This document shows, in pieces, positions 9,044 to 16,497 of a DNA stretch of 41,635 nucleotides. This stretch comes from Collinsella sp. Lineage in GTDB: Bacteria; Actinomycetota; Coriobacteriia; Coriobacteriales; Coriobacteriaceae. A model generated the notes under the pieces. That model searched no databases and was not told the DNA's origin. It saw nothing but the letters and a program-made list of their open reading frames with translations. The translations under genes were made by a program, and so were the position numbers. Position 1 is the first letter of the stretch. Each line of letters begins with the position of its first letter. The stretch lies in NCBI GenBank assembly GCA_031295385.1, contig JAUMOL010000034.1, positions 1 through 41,635 on the forward strand. The letters run 5' to 3'.

Positions 9044-10226
9044 CGAGAAGCGCCTCCACTCCGGGCAGGGCCTTACCCTCGACGAGCTCCATGGAAGCGC
9101 CACCACCGGTGGAGATCCAGCTCATCTTGTCGGCCAGGTTGAACTTGTTGACAGCTGCGACGGAGTCGCCACCGCCGATGATCGAGGTGCAGTCGGCCTC
9201 GGCGACAGCCTCGGCGATAGCCTGGGTGCCGTGAGCAAAGTTGTCGAACTCGAAGACGCCCATGGGGCCATTCCAGAACACGGTCTTGGCGCCCTTGACG
9301 GCCTCGGCGTAGAGCTCCTCGGTCTTGGGGCCGATGTCCATACCCTCACGATCGTCGGGGATAGCGTCGGAAGCGACAACCTCGGGGACAGCGTCCTCGC
9401 CAAAGTGATCGGCAACGCGGTTGTCGATGGGGAGCAGGATCTTGACGCCCTTCTCCTCGGCCCTCTTAAGCATCTCGCCGGCGCGCTCGACCCAGTCCTC
9501 TTCCTTGAGGGACTGACCGACGGACAGGCCCTGAGCCAGGAAGAAGGTGTAGGCCATGCCGCCACCGATGATCAGGGTGTCAGCGGAGTCGATGAGGTGA
9601 TCGAGAACGCCGATCTTGGAGGAAACCTTGGAACCGCCGACGATGGCGACGAAGGGGCGCTCGGGCTCGGCGAAGATGCCGGTCAGCGTGTCGACCTCCT
9701 TCTCGAGCAGGAAGCCAGCGACGGCAGGCAGGTAAGCGGCGGGGCCCACGACGGAACCCTGGGCGCGGTGAGCGGTGCCGAAGGCATCGAGAACGAAGAC
9801 GTCACCATAGGAAGCGAGCTTTTTGGCGATCTCGGGATCGTTCTTCTTCTCACGCTTATCGAAGCGGACGTTCTCGAGAACGAGGACCTTACCCGGCTCG
9901 ACGGCGGCGACAGCCTCAGCAGCCTTCTCGCCGTAGGTGTCAGCGACAAAGGCAACGTCGAGACCAGAGAGCTCAGCGAGCTTCTTGGCGACGGGCTCGA
10001 GGGACAGCTCGGGCTGGAAGCCGGTGCCCTCGGGACGGCCGAGGTGGCTCATGAGGATGACGCGAGCGTTGTGCTCAACGAGGTAGTTGATGGTGGGCAG
10101 GGCAGCCTTGATACGGGTGGTGTCGCCAACGACGCCATCCTTGATAGGCACGTTAAAGTCAACGCGGACGAGAACGCGCTTTCCGTCGACATCGATGTCG
10201 CGGACGGTCTTCTTGGTAAAGGCCAT
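9036..10226 (-). CDS. pgk: Phosphoglycerate kinase
   Basis: Makes ATP from 1,3-bisphosphoglycerate in glycolysis. 396 aa, normal length. Start MAFTKKTVRDIDVDGKRVLVR was chosen because the family signature VRVDFNVPIKDG follows at once and GAAAGG lies upstream; the longer reading adds 12 unrelated residues. Other family parts: LMSHLGRPEG, NVRFDKREKKNDPE, and the nucleotide-binding C-terminus with IGGGDSVAAVNKF and WISTGGGASMELVEGK. Its leader contains a small hairpin and the gap terminator. Confidence 0.96.
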   Translation of the reverse strand: MAFTKKTVRDIDVDGKRVLVRVDFNVPIKDGVVGDTTRIKAALPTINYLVEHNARVILMSHLGRPEGTGFQPELSLEPVAKKLAELSGLDVAFVADTYGEKAAEAVAAVEPGKVLVLENVRFDKREKKNDPEIAKKLASYGDVFVLDAFGTAHRAQGSVVGPAAYLPAVAGFLLEKEVDTLTGIFAEPERPFVAIVGGSKVSSKIGVLDHLIDSADTLIIGGGMAYTFFLAQGLSVGQSLKEEDWVERAGEMLKRAEEKGVKILLPIDNRVADHFGEDAVPEVVASDAIPDDREGMDIGPKTEELYAEAVKGAKTVFWNGPMGVFEFDNFAHGTQAIAEAVAEADCTSIIGGGDSVAAVNKFNLADKMSWISTGGGASMELVEGKALPGVEALLDA

Positions 10227-10249
10227 GTTTGCTTCTACCTTTCGTACGT

Positions 10250-10272
10250 GTCTGCCTCCCATTACGGCAGAC
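10250..10272 (-). other. Small hairpin in the pgk leader
   Basis: Seven-bp perfect inverted repeat GTCTGCC (10250-10256) and GGCAGAC (10266-10272) with a 9-nt loop, 23 bp before the pgk ATG. It may shape translation or RNA stability; no known family recognised. Confidence 0.45.
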
Positions 10273-10282
10273 GATTTCTTAT

Positions 10283-10329
10283 AAAAAGGGCGCGACCCTA
10301 GGGTGTAAGCCCTATAAGGCCGCGCCCTT
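10283..10329 (-). terminator. Terminator-like hairpin after gap
   Basis: Nine-bp perfect stem AAGGGCGCG (10286-10294) with CGCGCCCTT (10321-10329), a 26-nt inner part that can pair partly, and a U run on the minus strand (complement of 10283-10287). It sits 37 bp after gap, and should reduce read-through into pgk. Confidence 0.8.
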
Positions 10330-10366
10330 CTTTAGACGCTCAACGAGCTATTCGCTAAAAGCTAAA

Positions 10367-11392
10367 TTAAGCAACGAACTTCTCGAAGTACTTGATGGTG
10401 CGGACCATCTGAGAGGTGTAGGAGTTCTCGTTGTCGTACCAAGAGGTGACCTGAACGAGGGTCTGGCCGTTGCCGAGGTCAGAGCACATGGTCTGAGTGG
10501 CGTCGAAGATGGAGCCGTGGGTCTCGCCGACGATGTCGCGGGAGACGATCTGGTCCTCGTTGTAGGCGAAGGTCTCGGGGATGGTCTCTGCGTAGGCCTT
10601 CATGGCAGCGTTGACCTCGTCGACGGTGACCTTCTTGTCAACGACGGCGTAGAGGTTGGTCAGCGAGCCGGTCGGCGTCGGGACGCGCTGGGCGGCACCG
10701 ATGAGCTTGCCGTTGAGCTCGGGGAGAACCAGGCCGATGGCCTTGGCAGCGCCCGTGGTGTTCGGGACGATGTTCTCGGAGCAGGCGCGGGAGCGACGGA
10801 AGTTGCCCTTGCGCTGCGGGCCGTCGAGCGGCATCTGGTCGCCGGTGAAGGCGTGGATGGTGGTCATGATGCCGGACACGATGGGAGCGAAGTCGTTCAG
10901 ACCCTTGGCCATCGGGGCGAGGCAGTTGGTGGTGCAGGAAGCAGCGGAGATGATGTTGTCCTCAGCGGTCAGCGTCTCATGGTTGACGTTGTACACGATG
11001 GTGGGCAGATCGCTGCCGGCCGGAGCGGAGATGACGACCTTCTTGGCGCCAGCGTTGATGTGGGCCTGAGCCTTAGCCTTGCTGGTGTAGAAGCCGGTGC
11101 ACTCGAGAACGACGTCGACGTCAAGGTCGCCCCAAGGCAGGTTGTTAGCGTCGGCCTCCTTGTAGATCTTGATCTCCTTGCCGTCAACGGTGATGGAATC
11201 CTCGCCAGCAACGACCTCGTGATCGCGAGCGTAGTTGCCCTGCGTGGAGTCGTACTTCAGCAGGTAAGCGAGCATATCGGGAGAGGTGAGGTCGTTGATA
11301 GCGACGATCTCGGAGCCCTCATGACCGAACATCTGACGGAAAGCCAGACGACCGATGCGACCGAAGCCGTTAATAGCAACCTTTACTGCCAT
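10367..11392 (-). CDS. gap: Glyceraldehyde-3-phosphate dehydrogenase, NAD type
   Basis: Oxidises glyceraldehyde 3-phosphate to 1,3-bisphosphoglycerate. 341 aa. Start MAVKVAINGFGRIGR has AAAGGAGA seven bases upstream; a 34-residue longer reading is not credible. The Rossmann GFGRIGR (9-15) is followed by Asp34 in AINDLTS, which favours NAD over NADP. The catalytic Cys153 lies in SAASCTTNCLAP, and the C-terminus has SWYDNENSYTSQMVRTI. Its leader is 190 bp with an A+T-rich promoter zone. It heads the glycolytic run after whiA. Confidence 0.96.
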   Translation of the reverse strand: MAVKVAINGFGRIGRLAFRQMFGHEGSEIVAINDLTSPDMLAYLLKYDSTQGNYARDHEVVAGEDSITVDGKEIKIYKEADANNLPWGDLDVDVVLECTGFYTSKAKAQAHINAGAKKVVISAPAGSDLPTIVYNVNHETLTAEDNIISAASCTTNCLAPMAKGLNDFAPIVSGIMTTIHAFTGDQMPLDGPQRKGNFRRSRACSENIVPNTTGAAKAIGLVLPELNGKLIGAAQRVPTPTGSLTNLYAVVDKKVTVDEVNAAMKAYAETIPETFAYNEDQIVSRDIVGETHGSIFDATQTMCSDLGNGQTLVQVTSWYDNENSYTSQMVRTIKYFEKFVA

Positions 11393-11464
11393 TGTGTCTC
11401 CTTTCGTAAGGCCCCCGCGAGCTACAGCGCCCGCCGTTGAGGCCCACAAACTAACCACTCGCCT

Positions 11465-11493
11465 AATATACCTTTTTTTTGACTTGAATTTCA
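11465..11493 (-). promoter_or_regulatory. Likely gap promoter
   Basis: A TATATT -10 on the minus strand (complement of 11465-11470), a 17-bp spacer containing an A8 run, and a weak TGAAAT -35 (complement of 11488-11493). The start would give a leader of about 65 nt. The leader has a short G+C-rich fold (GGCC at 11410-11413 and 11441-11444). Confidence 0.45.
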
Positions 11494-11526
11494 CGAGAAT
11501 GCTCGAAATTGAAAATCAAATTTACG

Positions 11527-11540
11527 TTAAAACGTTTTAA
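11527..11540. promoter_or_regulatory. 14-bp perfect palindrome upstream of the gap promoter
   Basis: TTAAAACGTTTTAA, perfectly symmetric with a central CG, lies about 35 bp upstream of the possible gap -35. The form resembles LacI-family or CcpA-like operators. No regulator gene of that family is in the window. Confidence 0.5.
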
Positions 11541-11585
11541 AGACTAAAATAGCAGTTAAATCCATATATAAGTCGTTACTTCAAA

Positions 11586-12515
11586 CTACCTGTTTGCTTC
11601 AATGAGCTTTTCAAGCCGTAAAACACGATGGTAGAGGGCTGACTTCGACAAGGGAGGGTCAGCCATCTCCCCCAAATCACGCAGCGACAAATCAGGATAG
11701 CGCTCGCGCAGGTCGCAAAAGACCGCCAAGGCATCCGGAAGCGCATCGCGAAGGCCACGCTGCTCGAGCTCATCGATAAGCGCAAGCTGATGTTGGGCAG
11801 CACCGGCGCTTCTGGTCTGGTTGGCGAGCTCGGCATTCACGCGACGGTTCACATCGTTCTTAACCAACTTGACCGCGCGCGCCTCCTCAATCTCGGCAAC
11901 GCTGCGCTTGGCACCAATCAGCTTTAATAGAAGCTCGATTTCCTCGGCGCTCTTAATGTACACGGCATATGACCCCCGCCGTGCATTAACACGAGCATGG
12001 ACCCCAATCTGCTCCAACAAATCGCAAAGTCCCTTGGCATATTGCTCGCCCTGCACAGCGATCTCCAAATGAAAATCGCCGCGTGGATCGGCCACGAAGC
12101 CGCCCGCGATGAGCGCGCCGCGGATATAGGCAAGTCTACAGCAAGGACGTGCAACGATATGTCGGGGTACGCCGGCGACAAGTCCTCCCCTACGGTCGAG
12201 GATACCCAGCAGAACCAAGGCCTTATCCAGGTCTGGCTGATCAGGCAAGGTGATGAGGTAGTTTCGAACCTTATGCAAGACAGATTTGCGGACGGTGAAC
12301 TCCGTTTTGAGCTTAAGGATACGATGCGTCAGCGTGATCATCGTGCGCGCGACGGCTCCCGTCTCAGTCGCAACCGTCAAACGATACCGCCCAGAGCCGG
12401 TAAGCGAGAGCGTACCGCTCACGCGCGTGAGGGCGGCAAGTGTCGACAAGTCGCAGTATTCACATTCGGGTTCGCAGCGCGCAAGCTCGTCGCGCACCTC
12501 AGCGGTAAACGACAT
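11586..12515 (-). CDS. whiA: DNA-binding protein WhiA
   Basis: Actinobacterial/Gram-positive transcription regulator with a degenerate LAGLIDADG endonuclease fold joined to a C-terminal helix-turn-helix. In actinomycetes it controls sporulation and division genes; in non-sporulators its role is less clear. 309 aa. The N-terminus MSFTAEVRDELARCEPEC, the stretch CCRLAYIRGALIAGGFVADP and the C-terminal HTH segment (LRERYPDLSLRDLGEMAD, then SKSALYHRVLRLEKL) identify it. It starts 6 bp after rapZ, leaving no room for yvcK, which usually lies between them. Confidence 0.93.
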   Translation of the reverse strand: MSFTAEVRDELARCEPECEYCDLSTLAALTRVSGTLSLTGSGRYRLTVATETGAVARTMITLTHRILKLKTEFTVRKSVLHKVRNYLITLPDQPDLDKALVLLGILDRRGGLVAGVPRHIVARPCCRLAYIRGALIAGGFVADPRGDFHLEIAVQGEQYAKGLCDLLEQIGVHARVNARRGSYAVYIKSAEEIELLLKLIGAKRSVAEIEEARAVKLVKNDVNRRVNAELANQTRSAGAAQHQLALIDELEQRGLRDALPDALAVFCDLRERYPDLSLRDLGEMADPPLSKSALYHRVLRLEKLIEANR

Positions 12516-12521
12516 GCAGGC

Positions 12522-13424
12522 CTATGCCTTTGTGTTGGCGCGCGACAGGTCGCGGTGAGAGATACTCACGTGGTACTGAGCGCCTTCCAGGTAACGGGCC
12601 GTGGCCTCGGCAATGGCAACGCTGCGGTGCTGGCCGCCCGTGCAGCCGATGGCGATAGAAAGCTGCGGCTTGCCCTCCGCGATATAGCCCGGCATCACCG
12701 TATCGAGCAGCTGTGTCCAAGCCTTCCAAAACTCCTGCGTCTTGGGATGGTCCAGAACAAAATCGGAGACCTTTTTATCGAGACCGGTCATCGTGCGCAT
12801 CTCGGGATCGTAGAACGGATTAGGCAGGAAGCGGACGTCGATCATAATGTCCGCCTCGACGGGCATGCCGTGCTTAAAGCCAAACGAGAACACGTGGACG
12901 TCCATGAGCTGCTGGTCGGACAACTCGGAAAATGCCATACGTAGCTTGTTGCGCAGCGCAGAGGTGCGCAGACGGCTCGTGTCGATAATCATATCGGCTC
13001 GGTCGCGCACGCCCTGAAGCTGAAGGCGCTCGCGCTGAATGGCATCGGCCGTAGTCTCCCCCGGCTTGGCAATGGGATGACGGCGGCGATTTTCGCTGTA
13101 GCGACGAATCAGCACCTCGTCAGAAGCCTCCAGGAACACGATGTCGCAGCTCATCTCGCGCTCTTCGAGCGCGGCGACCGCATCGAGCAACTCGTCAAAC
13201 AGTCCCTGGCTACGCAAATCGCAGGTGACGGCGAGATGCCTGCCCACGCCCGTATTGATGCCGACGAGCTCGGCAAGCTGGGCGATGAGACGTGGAGGCA
13301 GGTTATCGATGCAAAAATAGCCCATGTCCTCGAACACGTGCATGGCCTGCGTGCGGCCCGATCCGGACATTCCGGTGATGATGACGATATCGGGGATGCG
13401 CTCCGAGCGCTCCGCCGCATCCAT
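12522..13424 (-). CDS. rapZ: RNase adapter / nucleotide-binding protein RapZ
   Basis: P-loop protein that in other bacteria senses or regulates amino-sugar supply for the cell wall. 300 aa from MDAAERSERIPDIVIITG. The Walker A is GMSGSGRT (18-25), with Arg in place of the usual Lys, as I recall for actinobacterial RapZ. Then EDMGYFCIDNLPP and the C-terminal GCTGGQHRSVAIAEATARYL. Two starts have good Shine-Dalgarno sites: this ATG (AAAGGGAG, five bases) and one 18 nt earlier at 13442 (GGGAGG, six bases); the shorter fits the family better. Upstream is the nanE terminator. Confidence 0.9.
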   Translation of the reverse strand: MDAAERSERIPDIVIITGMSGSGRTQAMHVFEDMGYFCIDNLPPRLIAQLAELVGINTGVGRHLAVTCDLRSQGLFDELLDAVAALEEREMSCDIVFLEASDEVLIRRYSENRRRHPIAKPGETTADAIQRERLQLQGVRDRADMIIDTSRLRTSALRNKLRMAFSELSDQQLMDVHVFSFGFKHGMPVEADIMIDVRFLPNPFYDPEMRTMTGLDKKVSDFVLDHPKTQEFWKAWTQLLDTVMPGYIAEGKPQLSIAIGCTGGQHRSVAIAEATARYLEGAQYHVSISHRDLSRANTKA

Positions 13425-13455
13425 GGCATCTCCCTTTTGCATGTGCTGCCTCCCG

Positions 13456-13492
13456 AAAACAAGCGCGGGACCCAGCAACCCGGATCCCGCGC
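13456..13492 (-). terminator. Hairpin between nanE and rapZ, probable nanE terminator
   Basis: Eight-bp perfect stem GCGCGGGA (13463-13470) with TCCCGCGC (13485-13492), 14-nt loop, followed on the minus strand by TTGTTTTC. It ends just before the rapZ ribosome binding site. Confidence 0.7.
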
Positions 13493-13510
13493 GGTCAATT
13501 GCCTATATTG

Positions 13511-13516
13511 AGTATA
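13511..13516 (-). promoter_or_regulatory. Possible rapZ -10 box
   Basis: TATACT on the minus strand, just after the nanE stop. No convincing -35. If used, the transcript would begin just ahead of the 13463-13492 hairpin, which would then be leader rather than terminator. Confidence 0.3.
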
Positions 13517-13543
13517 CCGCCCCGAGCGGATACGAGGCCTGTC

Positions 13544-14230
13544 TTACGCCTCAAGCGCAGCCTTGAACCAACTCGTAATACTCGTGGGGTGCGTGATGGC
13601 GGTGCCGACGACAACGGCCCAGGCGCCAGCATCGATCGCGGCGCGAGCCTCCTCGGGCGTATGCACGCGACCCTCGCAAATGATGGGAAGGCCGGGGAAT
13701 TCCTCGGTCGCCTGACGCAGGAGCGGCAGATCGGGGCCATCGGCCATGGTGCAGTCGATGGCGGCGACGCCGTGAGAAAGCGTGGTGGATACCAGGTCAA
13801 AGCCCATATCAACAGCTCGGCGAATATCCTCGATGGTGGCACAATCCGCCATCAGGAGCACACCCTCCTCGTGCAGCGGACGGAAGGTATCCTCGACCGT
13901 CTTGCCATCGGGGCGCGGACGATCGGTGGCGTCGATCGCCACGATATCGGCACCGGCAGCAACGCAGGCGCGAGCGTGACGCAGCGTCGGCGTGATGTAA
14001 ACGCCCTCGTGTCCATCCTTCCACAGGCCGATGACGGGAACCTCACAGCGACCCTTAATGGCGGCAATGTCGGCAAGGCCCTGGCAGCGAATGGCGGCGG
14101 CGCCGCCGAGCTCGCAAGCGCGAGACATTTGAGCCATGGTCTCGGGCGTACGAAGCGGCTCGCCCATATACGCCTGAACGCTCACGACGAGCTTGCCCTT
14201 CAGGGACTGGATCAAAGGATCAACGGTCAT
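13544..14230 (-). CDS. nanE: N-acetylmannosamine-6-phosphate 2-epimerase NanE
   Basis: Converts ManNAc-6-phosphate to GlcNAc-6-phosphate, the last sialic-acid specific step. A TIM-barrel enzyme of 228 aa, near the usual 230. Start MTVDPLIQSLKGKLVVSVQA is preferred over a GTG 39 nt earlier. Diagnostic motifs: SVQAYMGEPL, GGAAAIRCQGLADI, PVIGLWKDGHEGVYITPT, VAIDATDRPRP and the phosphate loop ICEGRVHTPEEARAAIDAGAWAVVVGTAIT. It is the last gene of the nan locus, 140 bp after nanK with a long hairpin in that gap. Confidence 0.94.
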   Translation of the reverse strand: MTVDPLIQSLKGKLVVSVQAYMGEPLRTPETMAQMSRACELGGAAAIRCQGLADIAAIKGRCEVPVIGLWKDGHEGVYITPTLRHARACVAAGADIVAIDATDRPRPDGKTVEDTFRPLHEEGVLLMADCATIEDIRRAVDMGFDLVSTTLSHGVAAIDCTMADGPDLPLLRQATEEFPGLPIICEGRVHTPEEARAAIDAGAWAVVVGTAITHPTSITSWFKAALEA

Positions 14231-14255
14231 GTTCGACTCAACCTTTCTCAAAACA

Positions 14256-14353
14256 GCCTTCTGAGACACCGCACCTTGACGTTCAAACCGTCGCTCGCGT
14301 ACCGAAGTACGCTTCGCTCCTCTTTCACGTCAATCTGCGGCACCTCAGAAGGC
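14256..14353 (-). ncRNA. Long structured RNA element between nanK and nanE
   Basis: A 98-nt imperfect inverted repeat. Arms: 10 bp (14256-14265 with 14344-14353), three positions that are G-U pairs only on the minus strand (14266-14268 with 14341-14343), 5 bp (14269-14273 with 14336-14340), a 2x2 internal loop, 7 bp (14276-14282 with 14327-14333), an open region, then a 6-bp tip (14297-14302 with 14307-14312). On the minus strand the tip is the stable C(UUCG)G tetraloop. Wobbles and tetraloop both point to the minus-strand, i.e. nan mRNA, as the folded molecule. No known family recognised. The annotation as an RNA element is inference from structure. Confidence 0.65.
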
Positions 14354-14370
14354 GCACTTGGTAGTTATGT

Positions 14371-15336
14371 TTACTTCAACGAGGCAAGAAGATGCTCAGC
14401 GGCACCGATGAGCGGAGCATCGCCCTCCAGAGAACCGATGAGGATCGGCGTGTCCTGAAGCGGATCGAGCGCCTGGCTGGCATAGCCCTCGTGCACCGAA
14501 TCCTTCCACGTCTGTGAACGCCAATCGGGACCTTGGTGAATCACGCCACCCGAAAGCACGATGACCTCGGGGTCCAGGATGTTAGCGAGCGAGCCCAAGC
14601 TGGCACCCAGCGCAAAGCCGGCGTCATGGATGACCTCGGTCGCCTTTGCGTCGCCCGCGCGGCACAGGTCGTTCACATCGCGACCGACCGAAGGACGGCT
14701 GGGGTCGACGCGGCCAAAACGCTCATCGTACATTCGACCAATGGAAGTGCCTGAAGCAACCGACTCCAGATGGCCAGAACGCCCGCAGGCGCAGGGAATG
14801 CCGGCGGCAGCCGAGCACTCGATGTGGCCCATATGGCCAGCAGCACCATGGAAGCCTTGCATCACGCGGCCGTTCTCGACATATGCGCCGCCGATGCCCG
14901 TACCGATGCCAAGACACAAGACGGAGAACTTGCCCTTGCCGACGCCCCAGTGGGCCTCGCCCAGAGCATGAGCCTGCACGTCGCCTACAACGGCAACGGG
15001 AAGACCGAGGTCCTCGCGCAGACGCGGCCCCAACTGGACGCCGGACCAGCCGGGCATGATCTCGTTGGCATACGCGATGGCGCCCGTCTTGGGATCGACG
15101 ACGCCGGCAGCACCGATACCGACGCCAAGGACCTCGACATCGGGATTCGCCTCGAGAGCAGCCTTGATGGACGCCTCGATACGCTGGAAGACGGCCTCGC
15201 CGCCCTCTTGGGCCTCGGTGGGAACCTCGGCCTCAAAAACGGGATGAGGCACACTACCGTCAGCCGGGTACTCCATAATGGCGGTCGCAATCTTGGTGCC
15301 GCCGATATCAACGGAGCAAATGTACTTGTTCTCCAT
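14371..15336 (-). CDS. nanK: ROK-family sugar kinase, probable N-acetylmannosamine kinase
   Basis: By context, phosphorylates ManNAc made by the aldolase to ManNAc-6-P for NanE. 321 aa. Start MENKYICSVDIGGTKIATA has AAGGAGA five bases upstream. ROK marks: phosphate loop DIGGTK (10-15), GVGIGAAGVVD (71-81), CLGIGTGIGGAYV (141-153), and the metal site GHMGH (167-171) followed by CACGRSGHLE (182-191). In the usual CxCGxxGC motif the last Cys is His189 here. Sequence alone cannot separate a ManNAc kinase from glucokinase; the neighbours decide. 172 bp upstream region holds a long hairpin. Confidence 0.82.
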   Translation of the reverse strand: MENKYICSVDIGGTKIATAIMEYPADGSVPHPVFEAEVPTEAQEGGEAVFQRIEASIKAALEANPDVEVLGVGIGAAGVVDPKTGAIAYANEIMPGWSGVQLGPRLREDLGLPVAVVGDVQAHALGEAHWGVGKGKFSVLCLGIGTGIGGAYVENGRVMQGFHGAAGHMGHIECSAAAGIPCACGRSGHLESVASGTSIGRMYDERFGRVDPSRPSVGRDVNDLCRAGDAKATEVIHDAGFALGASLGSLANILDPEVIVLSGGVIHQGPDWRSQTWKDSVHEGYASQALDPLQDTPILIGSLEGDAPLIGAAEHLLASLK

Positions 15337-15403
15337 GTCGCTCTCCTTAGGAGATAAAAACAACTACAGGAAATGCGCCGTCAGGCTAGCCGTCACAGCG
15401 CGG

Positions 15404-15511
15404 TAAAGGTTTTCCAGGTGCCCGAGGTTGGGGTGAAAGTGGTCGGGCGTTGACCTAATGGGTCACGACCGACCACTTGAGCCCCAAGATCGGGTGCCTG
15501 GGGAAGCTTTA
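15404..15511 (+). repeat. 108-nt near-perfect hairpin between nanA and nanK
   Basis: The left arm (15404-15456) pairs with the right arm (15460-15511) along almost its whole length: about 40 Watson-Crick pairs, six T-G pairs, a few 1-2 nt mismatches, one bulge and a 3-nt loop. All six T-G positions (15412-15503, 15413-15502, 15419-15496, 15420-15495, 15434-15481, 15456-15460) are G-U pairs only in plus-strand RNA, the antisense direction to the nan genes. The outer ends are TAAAG and CTTTA, and the right end provides the nanA stop codon. It may be a miniature palindromic element or a small RNA; neither is proven. No U-tract follows on the minus strand. Confidence 0.65.
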
Positions 15512-16429
15512 CAGGAGACCGTTGTCCTGGAGGACCTTCTTAATAGCCTCGACATTCTCGCCGGTCATGGCCTTCACCGGGCGCGGCATGGTCGGGCTGT
15601 CGAAGATGCCCATGAGGTTCATAGCGGTCTTGAAGGCGCCGACGCCACCGGCATAGCCCTGGACGCCCGAGGTGACATCCCAGATGTGCGAAATCTCATT
15701 GAGGCGATCCTGCTCGGCCTTGACGGTAGCCCAGTCACCAGCCTGAGCGGCCTTCCACTGACGCACGTAGCCCTCGGGCTCAACGTTGGCGAGACCCGGG
15801 ACGGAACCGTCGGCGCCACCGAGGTAGGCGCCGTCGACAACAACCTCGTGACCGGTGAGAATGCTCATCGGATGGCCGTTCTTCTCGTTCTCCTGAACGA
15901 GGTAGCGGAACGAGATGTCATCACCCGAGGAATCCTTGACGCCGGCCAGAACGCCCTCGGCACCGAGCTTGGCAAGGAGCTTCCAAGGGAGCTTGGTGTG
16001 GACACACACGGGGATGTCGTAGGCGAAGATGGGCAGGTCGAGTTCCTCATGCAGGATGCGGAAGTGCTCCTCGACCTCGGTCATGCCCTGCAGGGCATAG
16101 AACGGGCAGGTGGCGACAAGCGCATCGGCGCCCAGCTCCTGAGCGACCTTACCGTGCTCGATCATGCGCTCGGTCTCGGTGTCGATGATGCCGACCAGAA
16201 CGGGAACGCGGTGGTCGACGATACGGACGGCCTCGGCGATGATCTGACGGCGACGCTCGTCGGTGGAGAAGACGACCTCGCCCGAGGAGCCCAGGAAGAA
16301 CAGGCCATCGACGCCGGCATCGATCATGCGGTTGATGCTGCGCTCAAAGGAGGCAACATCGAGCTGGTGGTCTTCGGTATCGGGAACAACGACGGGAGGG
16401 ATAACGCCGGTGAATTTCTGAGTTGCCAC
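15509..16429 (-). CDS. nanA: DHDPS/NAL-family aldolase, probable N-acetylneuraminate lyase
   Basis: Class I aldolase expected to split N-acetylneuraminate into ManNAc and pyruvate. 306 aa from a GTG start (VATQKFTGVIPP) with AAGGAGA five bases upstream; the longer reading adds 28 poorly supported residues. The catalytic pair is visible as Tyr137 (FAYDIP) and Lys165 (AGVKDSSGD), the same numbers I recall for E. coli NanA. The carboxylate loop is GSSGE (47-51), where NanA usually has GSTGE. Overall similarity to E. coli NanA is modest, so a keto-deoxy-sugar aldolase is possible, but nanK and nanE next door favour NanA. The stop codon lies inside a long hairpin. Confidence 0.78.
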   Translation of the reverse strand: MATQKFTGVIPPVVVPDTEDHQLDVASFERSINRMIDAGVDGLFFLGSSGEVVFSTDERRRQIIAEAVRIVDHRVPVLVGIIDTETERMIEHGKVAQELGADALVATCPFYALQGMTEVEEHFRILHEELDLPIFAYDIPVCVHTKLPWKLLAKLGAEGVLAGVKDSSGDDISFRYLVQENEKNGHPMSILTGHEVVVDGAYLGGADGSVPGLANVEPEGYVRQWKAAQAGDWATVKAEQDRLNEISHIWDVTSGVQGYAGGVGAFKTAMNLMGIFDSPTMPRPVKAMTGENVEAIKKVLQDNGLL

Positions 16430-16497
16430 AAGAATCTCCTTAGTTGTCTGGCGGGCAGCCCTATGCCGCCCACTCTTGTTGGCAGTGTCCAGGCCGT

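Noticed and set aside
12509..12522. A hidden yvcK remnant between rapZ and whiA
   Set aside because: Only 6 bp separate the two genes, so not even a fragment could fit.
15404..15511. tRNA or T-box in the nanA-nanK gap
   Set aside because: The fold is one long arm, not a cloverleaf; no anticodon arm, no T-loop GTTCRA and no T-box sequence.
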